NCBI GenBank assembly: GCA_029289265.1
Contig: JARFTX010000013.1
Coordinates: 1-64,000, forward strand
Origin: Gammaproteobacteria bacterium
GTDB taxonomy: Bacteria > Pseudomonadota > Gammaproteobacteria > Burkholderiales > Rhodocyclaceae
DNA length: 64,000 nucleotides
Reading direction: 5' to 3'
Shown here: one piece after another, positions 17,252 to 26,380 of the stretch
Numbering within the stretch: position 1 is the stretch's first letter
Layout: each line of letters begins with the position of its first letter
Translations under genes and position numbers: made by a program
Notes under the pieces: model-generated
Database searches by the model: none
Told to the model about the DNA's origin: nothing
What the model saw: the letters and a program-made list of their open reading frames with translations, nothing else

Positions 17252-20073
17252 CGACGAATGCGACGATGAACACCACGGCTTCCCAAGACGCCGCGACCTT
17301 CGAGCTGACGGTCGACGGCCGCACCGTCATCGCCCGCGCCGGCGAGACGATCTGGCAGGTCGCCCGCCGCGGCGGCGAGACGATCCCCCACCTGTGCTTC
17401 AAGGACGCGCCGGGCTATCGCGCCGACGGCAACTGCCGCGCCTGCATGGTCGAGATCGAGGGCGAGCGCACGCTCGCCGCGAGCTGCATCCGCGAGGCCC
17501 GCCCCGGCATGGTGGTGCGCAGCGCCACGTCCGAGCGCGCCCGCGTCGCCCGCGTGGGCGTGCTGGAGCTGCTGCTCGCCGACCAGCCGGCGCGCGCGGC
17601 AAGCCCCGACCGCTCGGCCCACATCTGGAACATCGCCGACGCGCTCGGCGTCGATGCCGAGGACGCGCGCGCCCGCCTGCCGGCCCGAGAGCCGGCGCCC
17701 AATGCCGTCGACAGCTCGCACACCGCGATGCGCGTGGATCTGGAGGCCTGTATCGCCTGCACGTTGTGCGTGCGCGCCTGCCGCGAGGTGCAGGTGAACG
17801 ACGTGATCGGCATCGCCCACCGCGGCGCCGCGGCCAAGATCGTGTTCGACTTCGACGACCCGATGGGCGAGAGCACCTGTGTCGCCTGCGGCGAGTGCGT
17901 GCAGGCCTGCCCCACCGGCGCGCTGATGCCGGCCACGCTCGTCGACCGCGAAGGGCACGGCGACTCGGCCGTCGCCGACCGCAAGGTCGACTCGGTGTGC
18001 CCGTACTGCGGCGTCGGCTGCCAGCTCACCTACCACGTCAAGGATGAACGCATCGTGTTCGTCGAGGGCCGCGACGGCCCGTCGAACCGCAACCGCCTGT
18101 GCGTCAAGGGGCGCTTCGGCTTCGACTACCCGGCCCACCGCTCGCGCCTGCTGCGCCCCCTGATCCGCCGCCCGGGCGTGCCCAAGCGCTTCGACCCCGA
18201 TTTCGATCCGGCCGCGCCGCTCACCCATTTCCGCGAGGCGAGCTGGGACGAGGCGCTCGACTTCGCCGCCTCCGGCCTCAGGGGCCTGCGCGATGCGCAC
18301 GGACCCGACGCGCTCGCCGGCTTCGGCAGCGCCAAGTGCTCGAACGAGGAGGCGTGGCTCTTCCAGAAGCTGGTGCGCACGGGTTTCGGCTCGAACCACG
18401 TCGACCACTGCACGCGGCTGTGCCACGCGAGCTCGGTCGCGGCGCTGATCGAATGCATCGGCTCGGGCGCGGTCACCGCGTCGTTCATGCAGGCGATGGA
18501 AGCCGACGTCGTGATCCTGACCGGCTGCAACCCGGCGGTGAACCACCCCGTCGCGGCAACCTTCTTCAAGCAGGCGGCGCAACGCGGCACCAAGCTCGTG
18601 ATCCTCGATCCGCGCGGCCAGGCGCTCGGCGCCTACGCCCACCGCATGGTCCGCTTCAGCCCCGGCGCCGACGTGCCGTTGCTCAACGCGATGCTGAACG
18701 TCATCGTCGCCGAGCATCTCTACGACGAGACCTACATCGCCGCCCACACCGAGGGCTTCGAGGCCCTCAAGACCCACGTCGCCGACATGACCCCCGAGGC
18801 GATGGCGCCGCTGTGCGGCGTCGAACCGGCGCTGATCCGCGAAGTGGCGCGCCTTTACGCGACCGCCGAGCGCGCGATGATCTTCTGGGGCATGGGCATT
18901 TCGCAGCACACCCACGGCACCGACAATGCGCGCTGCCTGATCTCGCTCGCGCTCGCCTGCGGTCAGGTCGGTCGGCCCGGCACGGGGCTGCACCCGCTGC
19001 GCGGCCAGAATAACGTCCAGGGGGCGTCCGATGCCGGTTTGATCCCGATGGTGTTCCCCGACTACCAGCCGGTCGGCGACGCCCAGGTCCGCGCCGCCTT
19101 CGAGGAGCTTTGGAATGCGCCGCTCGACGCGAAGCCGGGACTGACGGTGGTCGAGATCATGAACGCCATCCTCGCCGGCACCATCCGCGGCATGTACGTC
19201 CTCGGCGAAAACCCGGCGATGTCGGACCCCGACCTCGAGCACGCCCGCAAGGCGCTGGCCAAGCTCGAGCACCTGGTCGTGCAGGACCTCTTCATCACCG
19301 AGACGGCGCAGTTCGCCGATGTGATCCTGCCCGCCTCGGCCTGGCCCGAGAAGGACGGCACGGTGACCAACACCAACCGCCAGGTGCAGATGGGGCGCGC
19401 CGCCGTGCCGCTGCCGGGCGAGGCGCGGCCCGACTGGTGGATCGTCCAGGAGATCGCCCGCCGTTTCGGCCTTGCCTGGGACTACGGCCACCCGCGCGAC
19501 GTGTTCGCCGAGATGAAGCGCGGCATGCGCTCGCTCGATCACATCACCTGGGAGCGCCTGGAGCGCGAGGACTCGGTCACCTACCCTTGCCCGGACGAGA
19601 TCTCGCACGGCCAGGATGTCGTCTTCGGCGACCGCTTCCCGACCGCGACCGGCCGCGCGCGCTTCACACCGACCCGCCCGCTGCCGCCCGACGAACCGGT
19701 GGATGCGGACTATCCGGTCGTGCTCACCACCGGGCGCCAGCTCGAGCACTGGCACACCGGCTCGATGACGCGCCGGGCCCGCGTCCTCGACGACCTCGAA
19801 CCAGCCGCGGTGGCGACGCTCGCTGCGGCCGAGCTCGCGCGCCTGGGGATCGTGCCGGGCGAGCCGATCACGATCACGACGCGGCGGGGCAGCATCACGC
19901 TCACCGCCCGCGTCGACCCCCTGATGGCCGAGGGCATGGTGTTCGTGCCGTTCTGCTATGCGGAAGCGGCCGCCAACATGCTGACCAATCCGGCGCTCGA
20001 CCCTTTCGGCAAGATCCCCGAGTTCAAGTACGCCGCCTGCCGCCTGAGCGCGGCAACCATCACGACGACCTGA
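17248..20073 (+). CDS. fdh1A: NAD-dependent formate dehydrogenase, catalytic alpha subunit
   Basis: The 941-residue cytoplasmic subunit starts with a NuoG-like 2Fe-2S domain (CRACMVEIEG). It then has two 4Fe-4S clusters (CIACTLCVRACREVQ near 168; CVACGECVQACPTG near 211) and the bis-MGD enzyme domain with its own cluster (VCPYCGVGCQLTYHV). The metal ligand is a cysteine in VDHCTRLCHASS, not selenocysteine (codon TGC). It oxidises formate to CO2, the last step of methanol oxidation. GAAGGAGG lies just upstream. No fdsC or fdsD accessory gene follows; sulfuration and assembly factors must be encoded elsewhere. Confidence 0.94.
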   Translation: MTTNATMNTTASQDAATFELTVDGRTVIARAGETIWQVARRGGETIPHLCFKDAPGYRADGNCRACMVEIEGERTLAASCIREARPGMVVRSATSERARVARVGVLELLLADQPARAASPDRSAHIWNIADALGVDAEDARARLPAREPAPNAVDSSHTAMRVDLEACIACTLCVRACREVQVNDVIGIAHRGAAAKIVFDFDDPMGESTCVACGECVQACPTGALMPATLVDREGHGDSAVADRKVDSVCPYCGVGCQLTYHVKDERIVFVEGRDGPSNRNRLCVKGRFGFDYPAHRSRLLRPLIRRPGVPKRFDPDFDPAAPLTHFREASWDEALDFAASGLRGLRDAHGPDALAGFGSAKCSNEEAWLFQKLVRTGFGSNHVDHCTRLCHASSVAALIECIGSGAVTASFMQAMEADVVILTGCNPAVNHPVAATFFKQAAQRGTKLVILDPRGQALGAYAHRMVRFSPGADVPLLNAMLNVIVAEHLYDETYIAAHTEGFEALKTHVADMTPEAMAPLCGVEPALIREVARLYATAERAMIFWGMGISQHTHGTDNARCLISLALACGQVGRPGTGLHPLRGQNNVQGASDAGLIPMVFPDYQPVGDAQVRAAFEELWNAPLDAKPGLTVVEIMNAILAGTIRGMYVLGENPAMSDPDLEHARKALAKLEHLVVQDLFITETAQFADVILPASAWPEKDGTVTNTNRQVQMGRAAVPLPGEARPDWWIVQEIARRFGLAWDYGHPRDVFAEMKRGMRSLDHITWERLEREDSVTYPCPDEISHGQDVVFGDRFPTATGRARFTPTRPLPPDEPVDADYPVVLTTGRQLEHWHTGSMTRRARVLDDLEPAAVATLAAAELARLGIVPGEPITITTRRGSITLTARVDPLMAEGMVFVPFCYAEAAANMLTNPALDPFGKIPEFKYAACRLSAATITTT

Positions 20074-20105
20074 CCCCACGCGTGGGCAGCGACCCGCGAT
20101 CCGAA

Positions 20106-20137
20106 TGCGCCGCGCCTTCCTCACGAGGCGCGGCGCA
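20106..20137 (+). terminator. Terminator-like hairpin after the formate dehydrogenase operon
   Basis: There is a perfect 12-base stem, TGCGCCGCGCCT with its exact complement, around an 8-base loop, starting 33 bases after the fdh1A stop. It is followed by a short T stretch (GTTT), so it is a moderate intrinsic terminator. It separates the formate dehydrogenase transcript from the xoxF promoter region. Confidence 0.7.
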
Positions 20138-20220
20138 CTGCCGTTTGCGGGTACCGAAAACCTTCAAATCGATCACCTCTGGTCTATGCTGATTGCAGGA
20201 CGAGCGAGTCACCCGCGCCG

Positions 20221-20259
20221 TGTCACAAAAAGTGACACGTGACCAAAAAGTGACATGTG
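20221..20259 (+). promoter_or_regulatory. Tandem activator sites upstream of xoxF
   Basis: Two direct copies of CAAAAAGTGACAYGTG start at 20226 and 20244, 18 bases apart. The first also forms the inverted repeat TGTCAC-AAAAA-GTGACA (20221-20237). They end about 124 bases before the sigma54 promoter at 20383, a typical enhancer position. A related CAAAAAGT lies about as far upstream of the formate dehydrogenase promoter, so one activator may bind both. Confidence 0.65.
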
Positions 20260-20382
20260 CGTCCTGCTGTATCACATCATCCGAGGGCAATTGACCGCAG
20301 GCACGCATCCCCACCGTGCTTCGACGGGGCAAACCACCCGGCCCACCCGCCAGAAGCGCGCGAAGGCGCGTTCCAGCCGTAT

Positions 20383-20397
20383 TGGCACAGGTTTTGC
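20383..20397 (+). promoter_or_regulatory. Sigma54 (RpoN) promoter of xoxF
   Basis: TGGCACA-GGTT-TTGC matches the -24/-12 consensus with GG and GC correctly spaced. The predicted transcript would begin near 20409, leaving about 215 untranslated bases before xoxF. Apart from this promoter, the enhancer repeats and the hairpin, the 551-base gap 20074-20624 shows nothing coding. Confidence 0.8.
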
Positions 20398-20624
20398 GAT
20401 GACGACCCCATCCCGGCTTCGCCGCAGGCCTGCGGGGTTCGGGCCCGACAGTCGCATCGACGCGTGGTATCAGGCAGATGCGGTCGTTGCCGCCCAGGCG
20501 GCATGTCCGCACCGACCGCCACCGTCGCTATCGACTGTCGGTGCCTGCTCCGGCGGCCGCTCCGGGGCTTTGGGTGGTTTCAGCTGCGGCACACGCTCGA
20601 TCGCCAATCGATGAGGAGACAACA

Positions 20625-22460
20625 ATGAAGATTTCCGAACGATTCATCAAGGTAGGATCACCTTTGCTGGGCGCGCTGCTGCTGGCGCTACCCGGACTCG
20701 CACCGGCAAACGCCGACCTCCAGAAGAAGATGTCCGACCCGAAGAATTGGGCCGCCCAGGCAGGAGACTTCTTCAACCAGCGTTACAGCAAGCTCGAACA
20801 GATCAACGCCGGCAACGTCGGCAAGATGCAGGTCGCATGGACGTTCTCGACCGGCGTCCTGCGCGGCCACGAAGGGTCGCCGCTGGTGGTCGATGGCATG
20901 ATGTTCGTGCATACGCCGTTCCCCAACAAGGTGTTCGCGCTCGATCTCGACACGCAGAAGATCGTCTGGCGCTACGAGCCGCGTCAGGATCCCTCGGTCA
21001 TCGCGCAGATGTGCTGCGACACCGTCTATCGCGGCCTCGCCTATGCCGAAGGCAAGATCTTCCTGCAGCAGGCCGACAGCACCCTGGTCGCCCTCAATGC
21101 GAAGGACGGCAACGTGCTGTGGAGCGTCGTGAACGGTGATCCCAAGCTCGGCGCGGTCAACACCAACGCCCCGCACGTGTTCGGCGACAAGGTCATCACC
21201 GGCATCTCCGGCGGCGAATGGGGCGTGCGCGGCTTCCTGGCGGCCTATGACATCAACACCGGCAAGCTGGCGTGGAAAGGCTACAGCACCGGCCCCGACA
21301 ACGAGATGCTGATCGACCCCGAGAAGACCGTGACCTGGACGGACGGCGAGCTCAAGCCGGTCGGCAAGGATTCGTCGCTCAAGACCTGGGAAGGCGACCA
21401 GTGGAAGATCGGCGGCGGCACGACCTGGGGCTGGTTCAGCTGGGATCCCGAGCTCAATCTGGTCTATTACGGGACGGGCAACCCGTCGACCTGGAACCCC
21501 TCGCAGCGTCCCGGCGACAACCGCTGGTCGATGACCATCTTCGCGCGCGACCTCAATACCGGGGTGGCGAAGTGGGTCTACCAGATGACGCCGCACGACG
21601 AGTGGGACTACGACGGCGTCAATGAAATGATCCTCGCCGACATCCCGGTCAAGGGCAAGCCGACCAAGGCGCTGGTGCATTTCGACCGCAACGGTTTTGC
21701 CTACACGCTGGATCGCGCCACCGGCGCCCTGCTGGTCGCCGAGAAGTACGATCCGACGGTGAACTGGGCGACCCATGTCGACATGAAGACCGGTCGTCCC
21801 GCGGTCGATCCGACGTTCTCCACGTCCAAGTTCACCAACCCGCAGCATGGGCCGGACGTGAACGTGAAGGGCATCTGCCCGGCGGCGCTCGGCACCAAGG
21901 ACCAGCAGCCGGCGTCGTTCGATCCGAAGACCGGCCTGTTCTACGTGCCGACCAACCACGTCTGCATGGACTACGAGCCGTTCGAGGTCGATTACGTGGC
22001 CGGCCAGCCGTACGTCGGCGCAACGCTGTCGATGTACCCGACGCCGAACAGCCATGGCGGCATGGGCAACTTCATCACCTGGGACGCGGGCGAAGGCAAG
22101 ATCGTGCAATCCAAGGCCGAGAAGTTCTCGGTGTGGAGCGGCTCGCTCAACACCGCCGGCGGCATCTCCTGCTACGGCACGCTGGAAGGCTACCTGAAGT
22201 GCGTCGATGCCAAGGACATCACGAAGGAGCTCTACAGCTTCAAGACCCCGTCCGGCATCATCGGCAACGTGTTCACGTATGAGCACAAGGGCAAGCAGTA
22301 CATCGGCGTGTACTCCGGCATCGGCGGCTGGGCCGGCATCGGCATGGCCGCGGGCCTCGAGGCGGACACCGACGGTCTCGGCGCAGTGGGCGGCTACCGT
22401 GAGCTGCAGGATTACACGCAGCTCGGCGGGTCGCTGACCATCTTCGCCTTGCCCGATTGA
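20625..22460 (+). CDS. xoxF: Lanthanide-dependent PQQ methanol dehydrogenase XoxF
   Basis: This 611-residue periplasmic quinoprotein has a signal peptide of about 30 residues and the eight-blade PQQ propeller. Visible active-site marks are the vicinal Cys130-Cys131 (QMCCDT), catalytic-type Glu198 (GGEWG), Asn286 (GTGNPS) and Asp328 in DEWDYDG. The extra Asp330, two residues after the catalytic Asp, is the mark of lanthanide enzymes; calcium MxaF has Ala there. It oxidises methanol to formaldehyde or formate, giving electrons to XoxG. GAGGAGA lies 6 bases upstream of the ATG. No mxaF or mxaI is seen, so this is the methanol dehydrogenase of the locus. Confidence 0.97.
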   Translation: MKISERFIKVGSPLLGALLLALPGLAPANADLQKKMSDPKNWAAQAGDFFNQRYSKLEQINAGNVGKMQVAWTFSTGVLRGHEGSPLVVDGMMFVHTPFPNKVFALDLDTQKIVWRYEPRQDPSVIAQMCCDTVYRGLAYAEGKIFLQQADSTLVALNAKDGNVLWSVVNGDPKLGAVNTNAPHVFGDKVITGISGGEWGVRGFLAAYDINTGKLAWKGYSTGPDNEMLIDPEKTVTWTDGELKPVGKDSSLKTWEGDQWKIGGGTTWGWFSWDPELNLVYYGTGNPSTWNPSQRPGDNRWSMTIFARDLNTGVAKWVYQMTPHDEWDYDGVNEMILADIPVKGKPTKALVHFDRNGFAYTLDRATGALLVAEKYDPTVNWATHVDMKTGRPAVDPTFSTSKFTNPQHGPDVNVKGICPAALGTKDQQPASFDPKTGLFYVPTNHVCMDYEPFEVDYVAGQPYVGATLSMYPTPNSHGGMGNFITWDAGEGKIVQSKAEKFSVWSGSLNTAGGISCYGTLEGYLKCVDAKDITKELYSFKTPSGIIGNVFTYEHKGKQYIGVYSGIGGWAGIGMAAGLEADTDGLGAVGGYRELQDYTQLGGSLTIFALPD

Positions 22461-22474
22461 CGCAAGCCTGCGCC

Positions 22475-22506
22475 GGGGCGGCGCTTCCCCTCGTGGGCGC
22501 CGCCCC
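22475..22506 (+). terminator. Hairpin terminator after xoxF
   Basis: A perfect 10-base stem, GGGGCGGCGC with GCGCCGCCCC, and a 12-base loop are followed by GATGTTT, 15 bases after the xoxF stop. It probably attenuates rather than stops readthrough into xoxG, so that xoxF mRNA exceeds the xoxGJ mRNA. No promoter for xoxG is obvious in 22507-22675. Confidence 0.75.
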
Positions 22507-22675
22507 GATGTTTCTCGCGGTCCTGTTCCGTGGAAGCGGTATGCCACACCCTCCCCTGCCGCCGATGCGACAACGGGACCGCACGACACTGCAACTTAGG
22601 GGCTCTGGCCCGATCGAAGCCCAATAACAAGAAATCGGAGCAACCGATCCGCACCCACACCAGGAGGATGTGTAG

Positions 22676-23095
22676 ATGAGGTATCTGGAGTTCGCTGTTG
22701 CCGCCGCGCTGTGCGTGGTCGGAGTTTCCCACGCCCAGGAGGCGCTCGCCGGCAAGAAGCAGAGCGACTCGGACAAGGCCCTTTATACGGTGGTCGACGG
22801 CTACAAGGTCGATGCCGACACGCTCGCCGGCTTTCGCGCCTGGCGCGCCGCTGCGTGCGACCGCTGCCACGGCGCCAACCAGGAAGGCATGGTCGGGCCA
22901 TCGCTGATCGAATCGCTGAAAGTCATTACCAAGGAGGAGTTCATCGCCGTGGTGCGCGACGGACGGCTCGATCGCGGCATGCAGAGCTTCGGCAACGATC
23001 CGCGGGTGATGGACAACATCGACCACCTGTACGCCTATCTCAAGGGCCGCTCCGATGGCGCGATCACGCGTGCTCGCGTGCAAGCCATGGACTGA
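22676..23095 (+). CDS. xoxG: Periplasmic cytochrome c XoxG (electron acceptor of XoxF)
   Basis: This 139-residue c-type cytochrome has a signal peptide (MRYLEFAVAAALCVVGVSHA) and one heme motif, C61-DRC64-H65. Met102 in RGMQSFG is the likely second iron ligand. It is short compared with classical cytochrome cL (about 170-200 residues). As the partner encoded right after xoxF it should accept single electrons from the reduced PQQ and pass them to a terminal oxidase chain. GGAGGATG lies just before the start. xoxJ follows after 12 bases. Confidence 0.92.
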   Translation: MRYLEFAVAAALCVVGVSHAQEALAGKKQSDSDKALYTVVDGYKVDADTLAGFRAWRAAACDRCHGANQEGMVGPSLIESLKVITKEEFIAVVRDGRLDRGMQSFGNDPRVMDNIDHLYAYLKGRSDGAITRARVQAMD

Positions 23096-23107
23096 CCGGG
23101 AGGCTTC

Positions 23108-24004
23108 ATGACCGAAACGAGCCCGAGCCGGGACGGACCCGGGGTCCGCCGCGGCACCGTCCGGCTTCTCGCAGCCGCGGCCATCGCGACACTGCTCGCA
23201 ACCGCCCCGTCGGCCTACGCCCAGAGCGCGAACGGCCGAGACACCCTGCGCGTGTGCCAGGATCCCAACAACATGCCCTTCTCCAACGACAAGGAGGAAG
23301 GCTTCGAGAATCGCATCGCCGAGCTGTTCGCCCAGCATCTCGGCGTGCCGGTCACCTACTTCAACTATCCGCAGCGCTTCGTCTTCATCCGCAACACCCT
23401 GCGCTACAAGCTTCCGGGCCAGGACTATCCCTGCGACATCATCATCGGCCTGCCCGTCGGCTTCGACCAGACCGCGGTCACCAAGCCGTACTACCGCTCG
23501 ACCTACGCCCTCGTCTTCCCCAGCGGCAAGGGGATGGACCACGTCAAGTCGACGGCGGACTTCCTCGCCCTCGGACGCGAGCGGCTCACCCAGCTCAAGA
23601 TCGGCCTCTACGACAAGTCGCCGGCGTCGCGCTGGATGGACCGCCACGATCTGGTCGACCAGGGCGTGCCCTACCAGACCATCAACATGGACATGGACCA
23701 CTATGTCGGCGACATCATCGACAAGGACCTGGTGTCCGGCAAGATCGACGTCGCGATCGTGTGGGGTCCGGTCGCCGGCTATTTCGCCCGGCAGGTGGAG
23801 CCGCCCCTGATCGTGGTCCCGATGAAATCCGAGCCGGGCGTCAGGTTCGACTTCGCCTTCGGCATGGGGCTGCGCCGCGGCGAGCCGGAATGGCAGAAGC
23901 AGATCGAGGACTTCATCGACTCGCACCAGGCGGAGATCGAGCAGATCCTCGGCGACTACCATGTTCCCCTGATCGACGAGGCCCTCGAACCGATCGCCCG
24001 CTGA
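23108..24004 (+). CDS. xoxJ: XoxJ/MoxJ-like periplasmic binding protein
   Basis: The 298-residue protein has a Tat/Sec-like leader (basic start, hydrophobic run, cleavage after AYAQ) and a solute-binding fold of the quinoprotein-associated MoxJ family. It starts with LRVCQDPNNMPFSN and has YPCDIIIGLPVGFDQ, VAIVWGPVAGYFA and a C-terminal helix. No transporter genes accompany it. Family members are thought to help activate or mature the methanol dehydrogenase instead of importing a solute. It is co-directional with xoxFG, the classic xoxFGJ order. Two cysteines may form a disulfide. Confidence 0.92.
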   Translation: MTETSPSRDGPGVRRGTVRLLAAAAIATLLATAPSAYAQSANGRDTLRVCQDPNNMPFSNDKEEGFENRIAELFAQHLGVPVTYFNYPQRFVFIRNTLRYKLPGQDYPCDIIIGLPVGFDQTAVTKPYYRSTYALVFPSGKGMDHVKSTADFLALGRERLTQLKIGLYDKSPASRWMDRHDLVDQGVPYQTINMDMDHYVGDIIDKDLVSGKIDVAIVWGPVAGYFARQVEPPLIVVPMKSEPGVRFDFAFGMGLRRGEPEWQKQIEDFIDSHQAEIEQILGDYHVPLIDEALEPIAR

Positions 24005-24103
24005 CCGCGCGCGAGGCCGCCACCGGCGGCCTCGCGAATCCGCTCGCCCGAGTTCGCGGCGTCGTACCGACCGCCTGGAGCACCGCCCATTACGGAGAGA
24101 CCG

Positions 24104-24472
24104 ATGAAACGCCGACATTCCGCCCTGATCGTCCTCGCGACCTGTGCCACCCTGACCGCGGCGCCGACTCAGGCCAACGACTTCCCTACCATCGAGCGGG
24201 TGAACTTCGTCTTCGAGTGCATGCGCGACCACCCCGGCCCGTACTACGAGATGTCCACCAAGTGCTCGTGCGCGCTCGATTCAGTCGCCTCCAAGGTAAG
24301 CTTCGAGGACTACCGCACCATGCACACGGCCGCGCTGGCGAACACCATAGGCGGGGAGCGCGGCGGCTACTACCGCGCCAAGATGTGGCGCGACCAGGCC
24401 CGGACTTACGCGAAGTTGCGCGACGACGCTAAGAAGGGCTGCTTCATCGACACCCCGGCGGCGGTGCGTTAA
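24104..24472 (+). CDS. Small secreted Cys-containing protein of the xox cluster
   Basis: This 122-residue protein has a clear signal peptide (MKRRHSALIVLATCATLTAA, cut near AQA-ND). Its mature part has four cysteines: FECMRDH, KCSCALDSV and KGCFID. I know no named family, although similar small proteins occur after xoxJ in other methylotrophs (recalled, not checked). It has no CxxCH heme motif and no metal motif I can name. GGAGAG lies upstream. Its position between xoxJ and the metallohydrolase suggests a periplasmic helper of the XoxF system. Confidence 0.75.
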   Translation: MKRRHSALIVLATCATLTAAPTQANDFPTIERVNFVFECMRDHPGPYYEMSTKCSCALDSVASKVSFEDYRTMHTAALANTIGGERGGYYRAKMWRDQARTYAKLRDDAKKGCFIDTPAAVR

Positions 24473-24520
24473 GGCCACCCCTTTCCCCATCGGCCCTGCC
24501 CGCTCGCGGAGGCCTGTCCG

Positions 24521-25540
24521 ATGGTCACTTTCTCGGCCTGCGCCCTGCCTTCCAGGTCGTTCGGGCCAGGATTCGTGGCGCTTGCCGCCGTGCTTGCCAT
24601 CACTGTGCCCCTGTCCGGAACAGCCGCTGTGGACGGCCCGGCTCCGCTGCCGGTCGAGGAAATCGCTACCGGCGCGACACCCCTGCCGGTCGAGGAGATC
24701 GCGCCGGGCGTCATGCTCCATGTGGGACGGCAGGAGGTCTGGTCCGCGGCCAATGGCGGCGACGTCGCCAATCTCGCCTTCGTGGTCGGCTCGGAGTGCG
24801 TCGCGGTCATCGACAGCGGCGGCAGCCCGGCGCTGGGCGCCCGCATGCTCGCCGCGGTGCGTGCCCGCACCCCCTTGCCGGTGTGTTACGTGATCCACAC
24901 CCACGTCCATCCCGACCACGTTCTCGGCGCGGCCGCCTTTGCGGCCCTCGAACCGCGCCCGCGCTTCGTCGCCCACGCCCGCTTCGCCGCGTCGCTCGCC
25001 GCGCGCGCCGGCCATTACCTCGCCGCGGCCGAACGCGAACTGGGCCACGCGCAGGAGGCGGCCGACATCGTCTTCCCCGACATCGAGGTCGCCGATACGC
25101 TCGAACTCGACCTCGGCGGCCGCGCACTCACGCTGCGCGCCTGGCCCACCGCGCACACCGACAACGACCTGACCGTGCATGAACGCGCCACCGGCGTGCT
25201 CTTTCTCGGTGACCTGCTGTTCGCCGGCCACCTGCCCGTACTCGACGGCCGGCTGCTCGGCTGGCTGGCCGTGATGGACGAGTTGGCAGAACTCGAGATC
25301 GCCCTCGCCGTTCCCGGCCACGGCCCGCCCTCGCGCGCCTGGCCGGCGGCACTCCAACTGCAACGCGACTACCTCGACGGGCTGCGCGACCAGGTGCGCG
25401 CCGCATTGCGCGCGGGCCGGACGCTGGCCGAAACGGTCAACGCCTTGGGCGAAACGGGCACCGACACCTGGCTGCTCGCCGATGAATTCCACCGTCGCAA
25501 CCTCACCGCCGCCTATGCCGAGCTGGAGTGGGAGGACTGA
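24521..25540 (+). CDS. Quinoprotein relay system zinc metallohydrolase (SoxH-like)
   Basis: The 339-residue secreted protein has a metallo-beta-lactamase fold with an intact metal site: HTHVHPDH (His128, His130, Asp132, His133), AHTDNDL, LFLGDLLF and VPGHGPP. It belongs to the SoxH-related group found beside PQQ dehydrogenases; the reaction is unknown. Residues 42-64 hold a tandem 12-residue duplication (PLPVEEIATGAT, PLPVEEIAPG), encoded by a 36-base repeat at 24647-24718. GGAGG lies upstream. It is followed closely by the SoxYZ-like carrier, which suggests that it acts on a group carried by that protein. Confidence 0.88.
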   Translation: MVTFSACALPSRSFGPGFVALAAVLAITVPLSGTAAVDGPAPLPVEEIATGATPLPVEEIAPGVMLHVGRQEVWSAANGGDVANLAFVVGSECVAVIDSGGSPALGARMLAAVRARTPLPVCYVIHTHVHPDHVLGAAAFAALEPRPRFVAHARFAASLAARAGHYLAAAERELGHAQEAADIVFPDIEVADTLELDLGGRALTLRAWPTAHTDNDLTVHERATGVLFLGDLLFAGHLPVLDGRLLGWLAVMDELAELEIALAVPGHGPPSRAWPAALQLQRDYLDGLRDQVRAALRAGRTLAETVNALGETGTDTWLLADEFHRRNLTAAYAELEWED

Positions 25541-25555
25541 CCCCCGGGGGGTACC

Positions 25556-26380
25556 ATGAACGCACCGTCGCTGCTGCTCGCATCCATCCTGGCCCTGGGG
25601 CTCGTCGCCGAGGCCTCGGCGCAGAAGTCAGACCCCGACCGGCCCGAGGCCAACGCCACCTGGCAGCAGGTGCGCACGAGCCTCTTCCAGGCGCAGGAGA
25701 TCCGGACCCCGGCCGACGCCGTGATCACGCTCGACGCCCCCGAACGCGCCCAGGACGCCGCAATCGTGCCGGTCTCGATCCGCACCGGCCTGGAGCAGAC
25801 CCCCGAGCGCCACATCGAGAAGGTCTATCTGGTGATCGACAACAACCCCTCGCCGGTCGGCGCGGTATTCACCTTCACGCCGGCGAGCGGTCGCGCCGAC
25901 ATCGAGTTGCGCGTGCGGATCGAGACCTACACCCACGTGCGCGCGATCGCCCGGACGAGCGACGGCGAGCTCCACATGGCGACGCGCTTCGTCAAGGCCT
26001 CGGGCGGGTGCTCGGCGCCGCCGGGCAAGGACATGAGCGCGGCGCTTGCGAACCTCGGCAAGATGCGCCTGCGCGTCGAGGGCGACGTCGCGCCCGGCCG
26101 TCCCGCGCTTGCGCAGCTGATGGTAAGCCACCCCAACCACTCGGGCCTCGCGATGGACCAGCTGACACGCCACTACACGCCCGCCTATTTCGTGCGCCGC
26201 GTCGAGATCAGCTTTGCCGGCGAGCCGGTGATGAGCGCCGACATCGATTTCACGATCAGCGAGAACCCGAACTTCCGCTTCTGGTTCGTGCCGCGCGGCG
26301 ACGGTGAGCTCAAGGCCGAGGTCGTCGACACCCGCGATCTGCGCTTCGCGACGGCGGTCGCCGTCAATCCCTTGCGCTGA
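25556..26380 (+). CDS. Quinoprotein dehydrogenase-associated SoxYZ-like carrier
   Basis: The 274-residue secreted protein is a natural fusion of SoxY-like (about 30-160) and SoxZ-like (about 165-270) domains. The SoxY part ends in KASGGCSAPPG with a single cysteine, Cys152, like the swinging thiol of SoxY that carries sulfur intermediates. No sulfur-oxidation genes are present, so the cargo here is unknown. It starts 16 bases after the metallohydrolase stop, suggesting an enzyme-carrier pair. Its 3' end overlaps by 17 bases the end of the minus-strand DUF3280 gene. Confidence 0.88.
   Translation: MNAPSLLLASILALGLVAEASAQKSDPDRPEANATWQQVRTSLFQAQEIRTPADAVITLDAPERAQDAAIVPVSIRTGLEQTPERHIEKVYLVIDNNPSPVGAVFTFTPASGRADIELRVRIETYTHVRAIARTSDGELHMATRFVKASGGCSAPPGKDMSAALANLGKMRLRVEGDVAPGRPALAQLMVSHPNHSGLAMDQLTRHYTPAYFVRRVEISFAGEPVMSADIDFTISENPNFRFWFVPRGDGELKAEVVDTRDLRFATAVAVNPLR

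Noticed and set aside
18415-18450. Possible selenocysteine in the formate dehydrogenase alpha subunit
   Set aside because: The active-site codon in HCTRLCHAS is TGC (Cys); no in-frame TGA is present.
16837-20124. A 1095-codon open frame on the minus strand opposite formate dehydrogenase
   Set aside because: Shadow frame of fdh1A; no recognisable domain, and the plus-strand protein is unmistakable.
22461-22675. Separate promoter for xoxG
   Set aside because: No -35/-10 or -24/-12 match that I would defend; the hairpin at 22475-22506 is better read as an attenuator within one operon.
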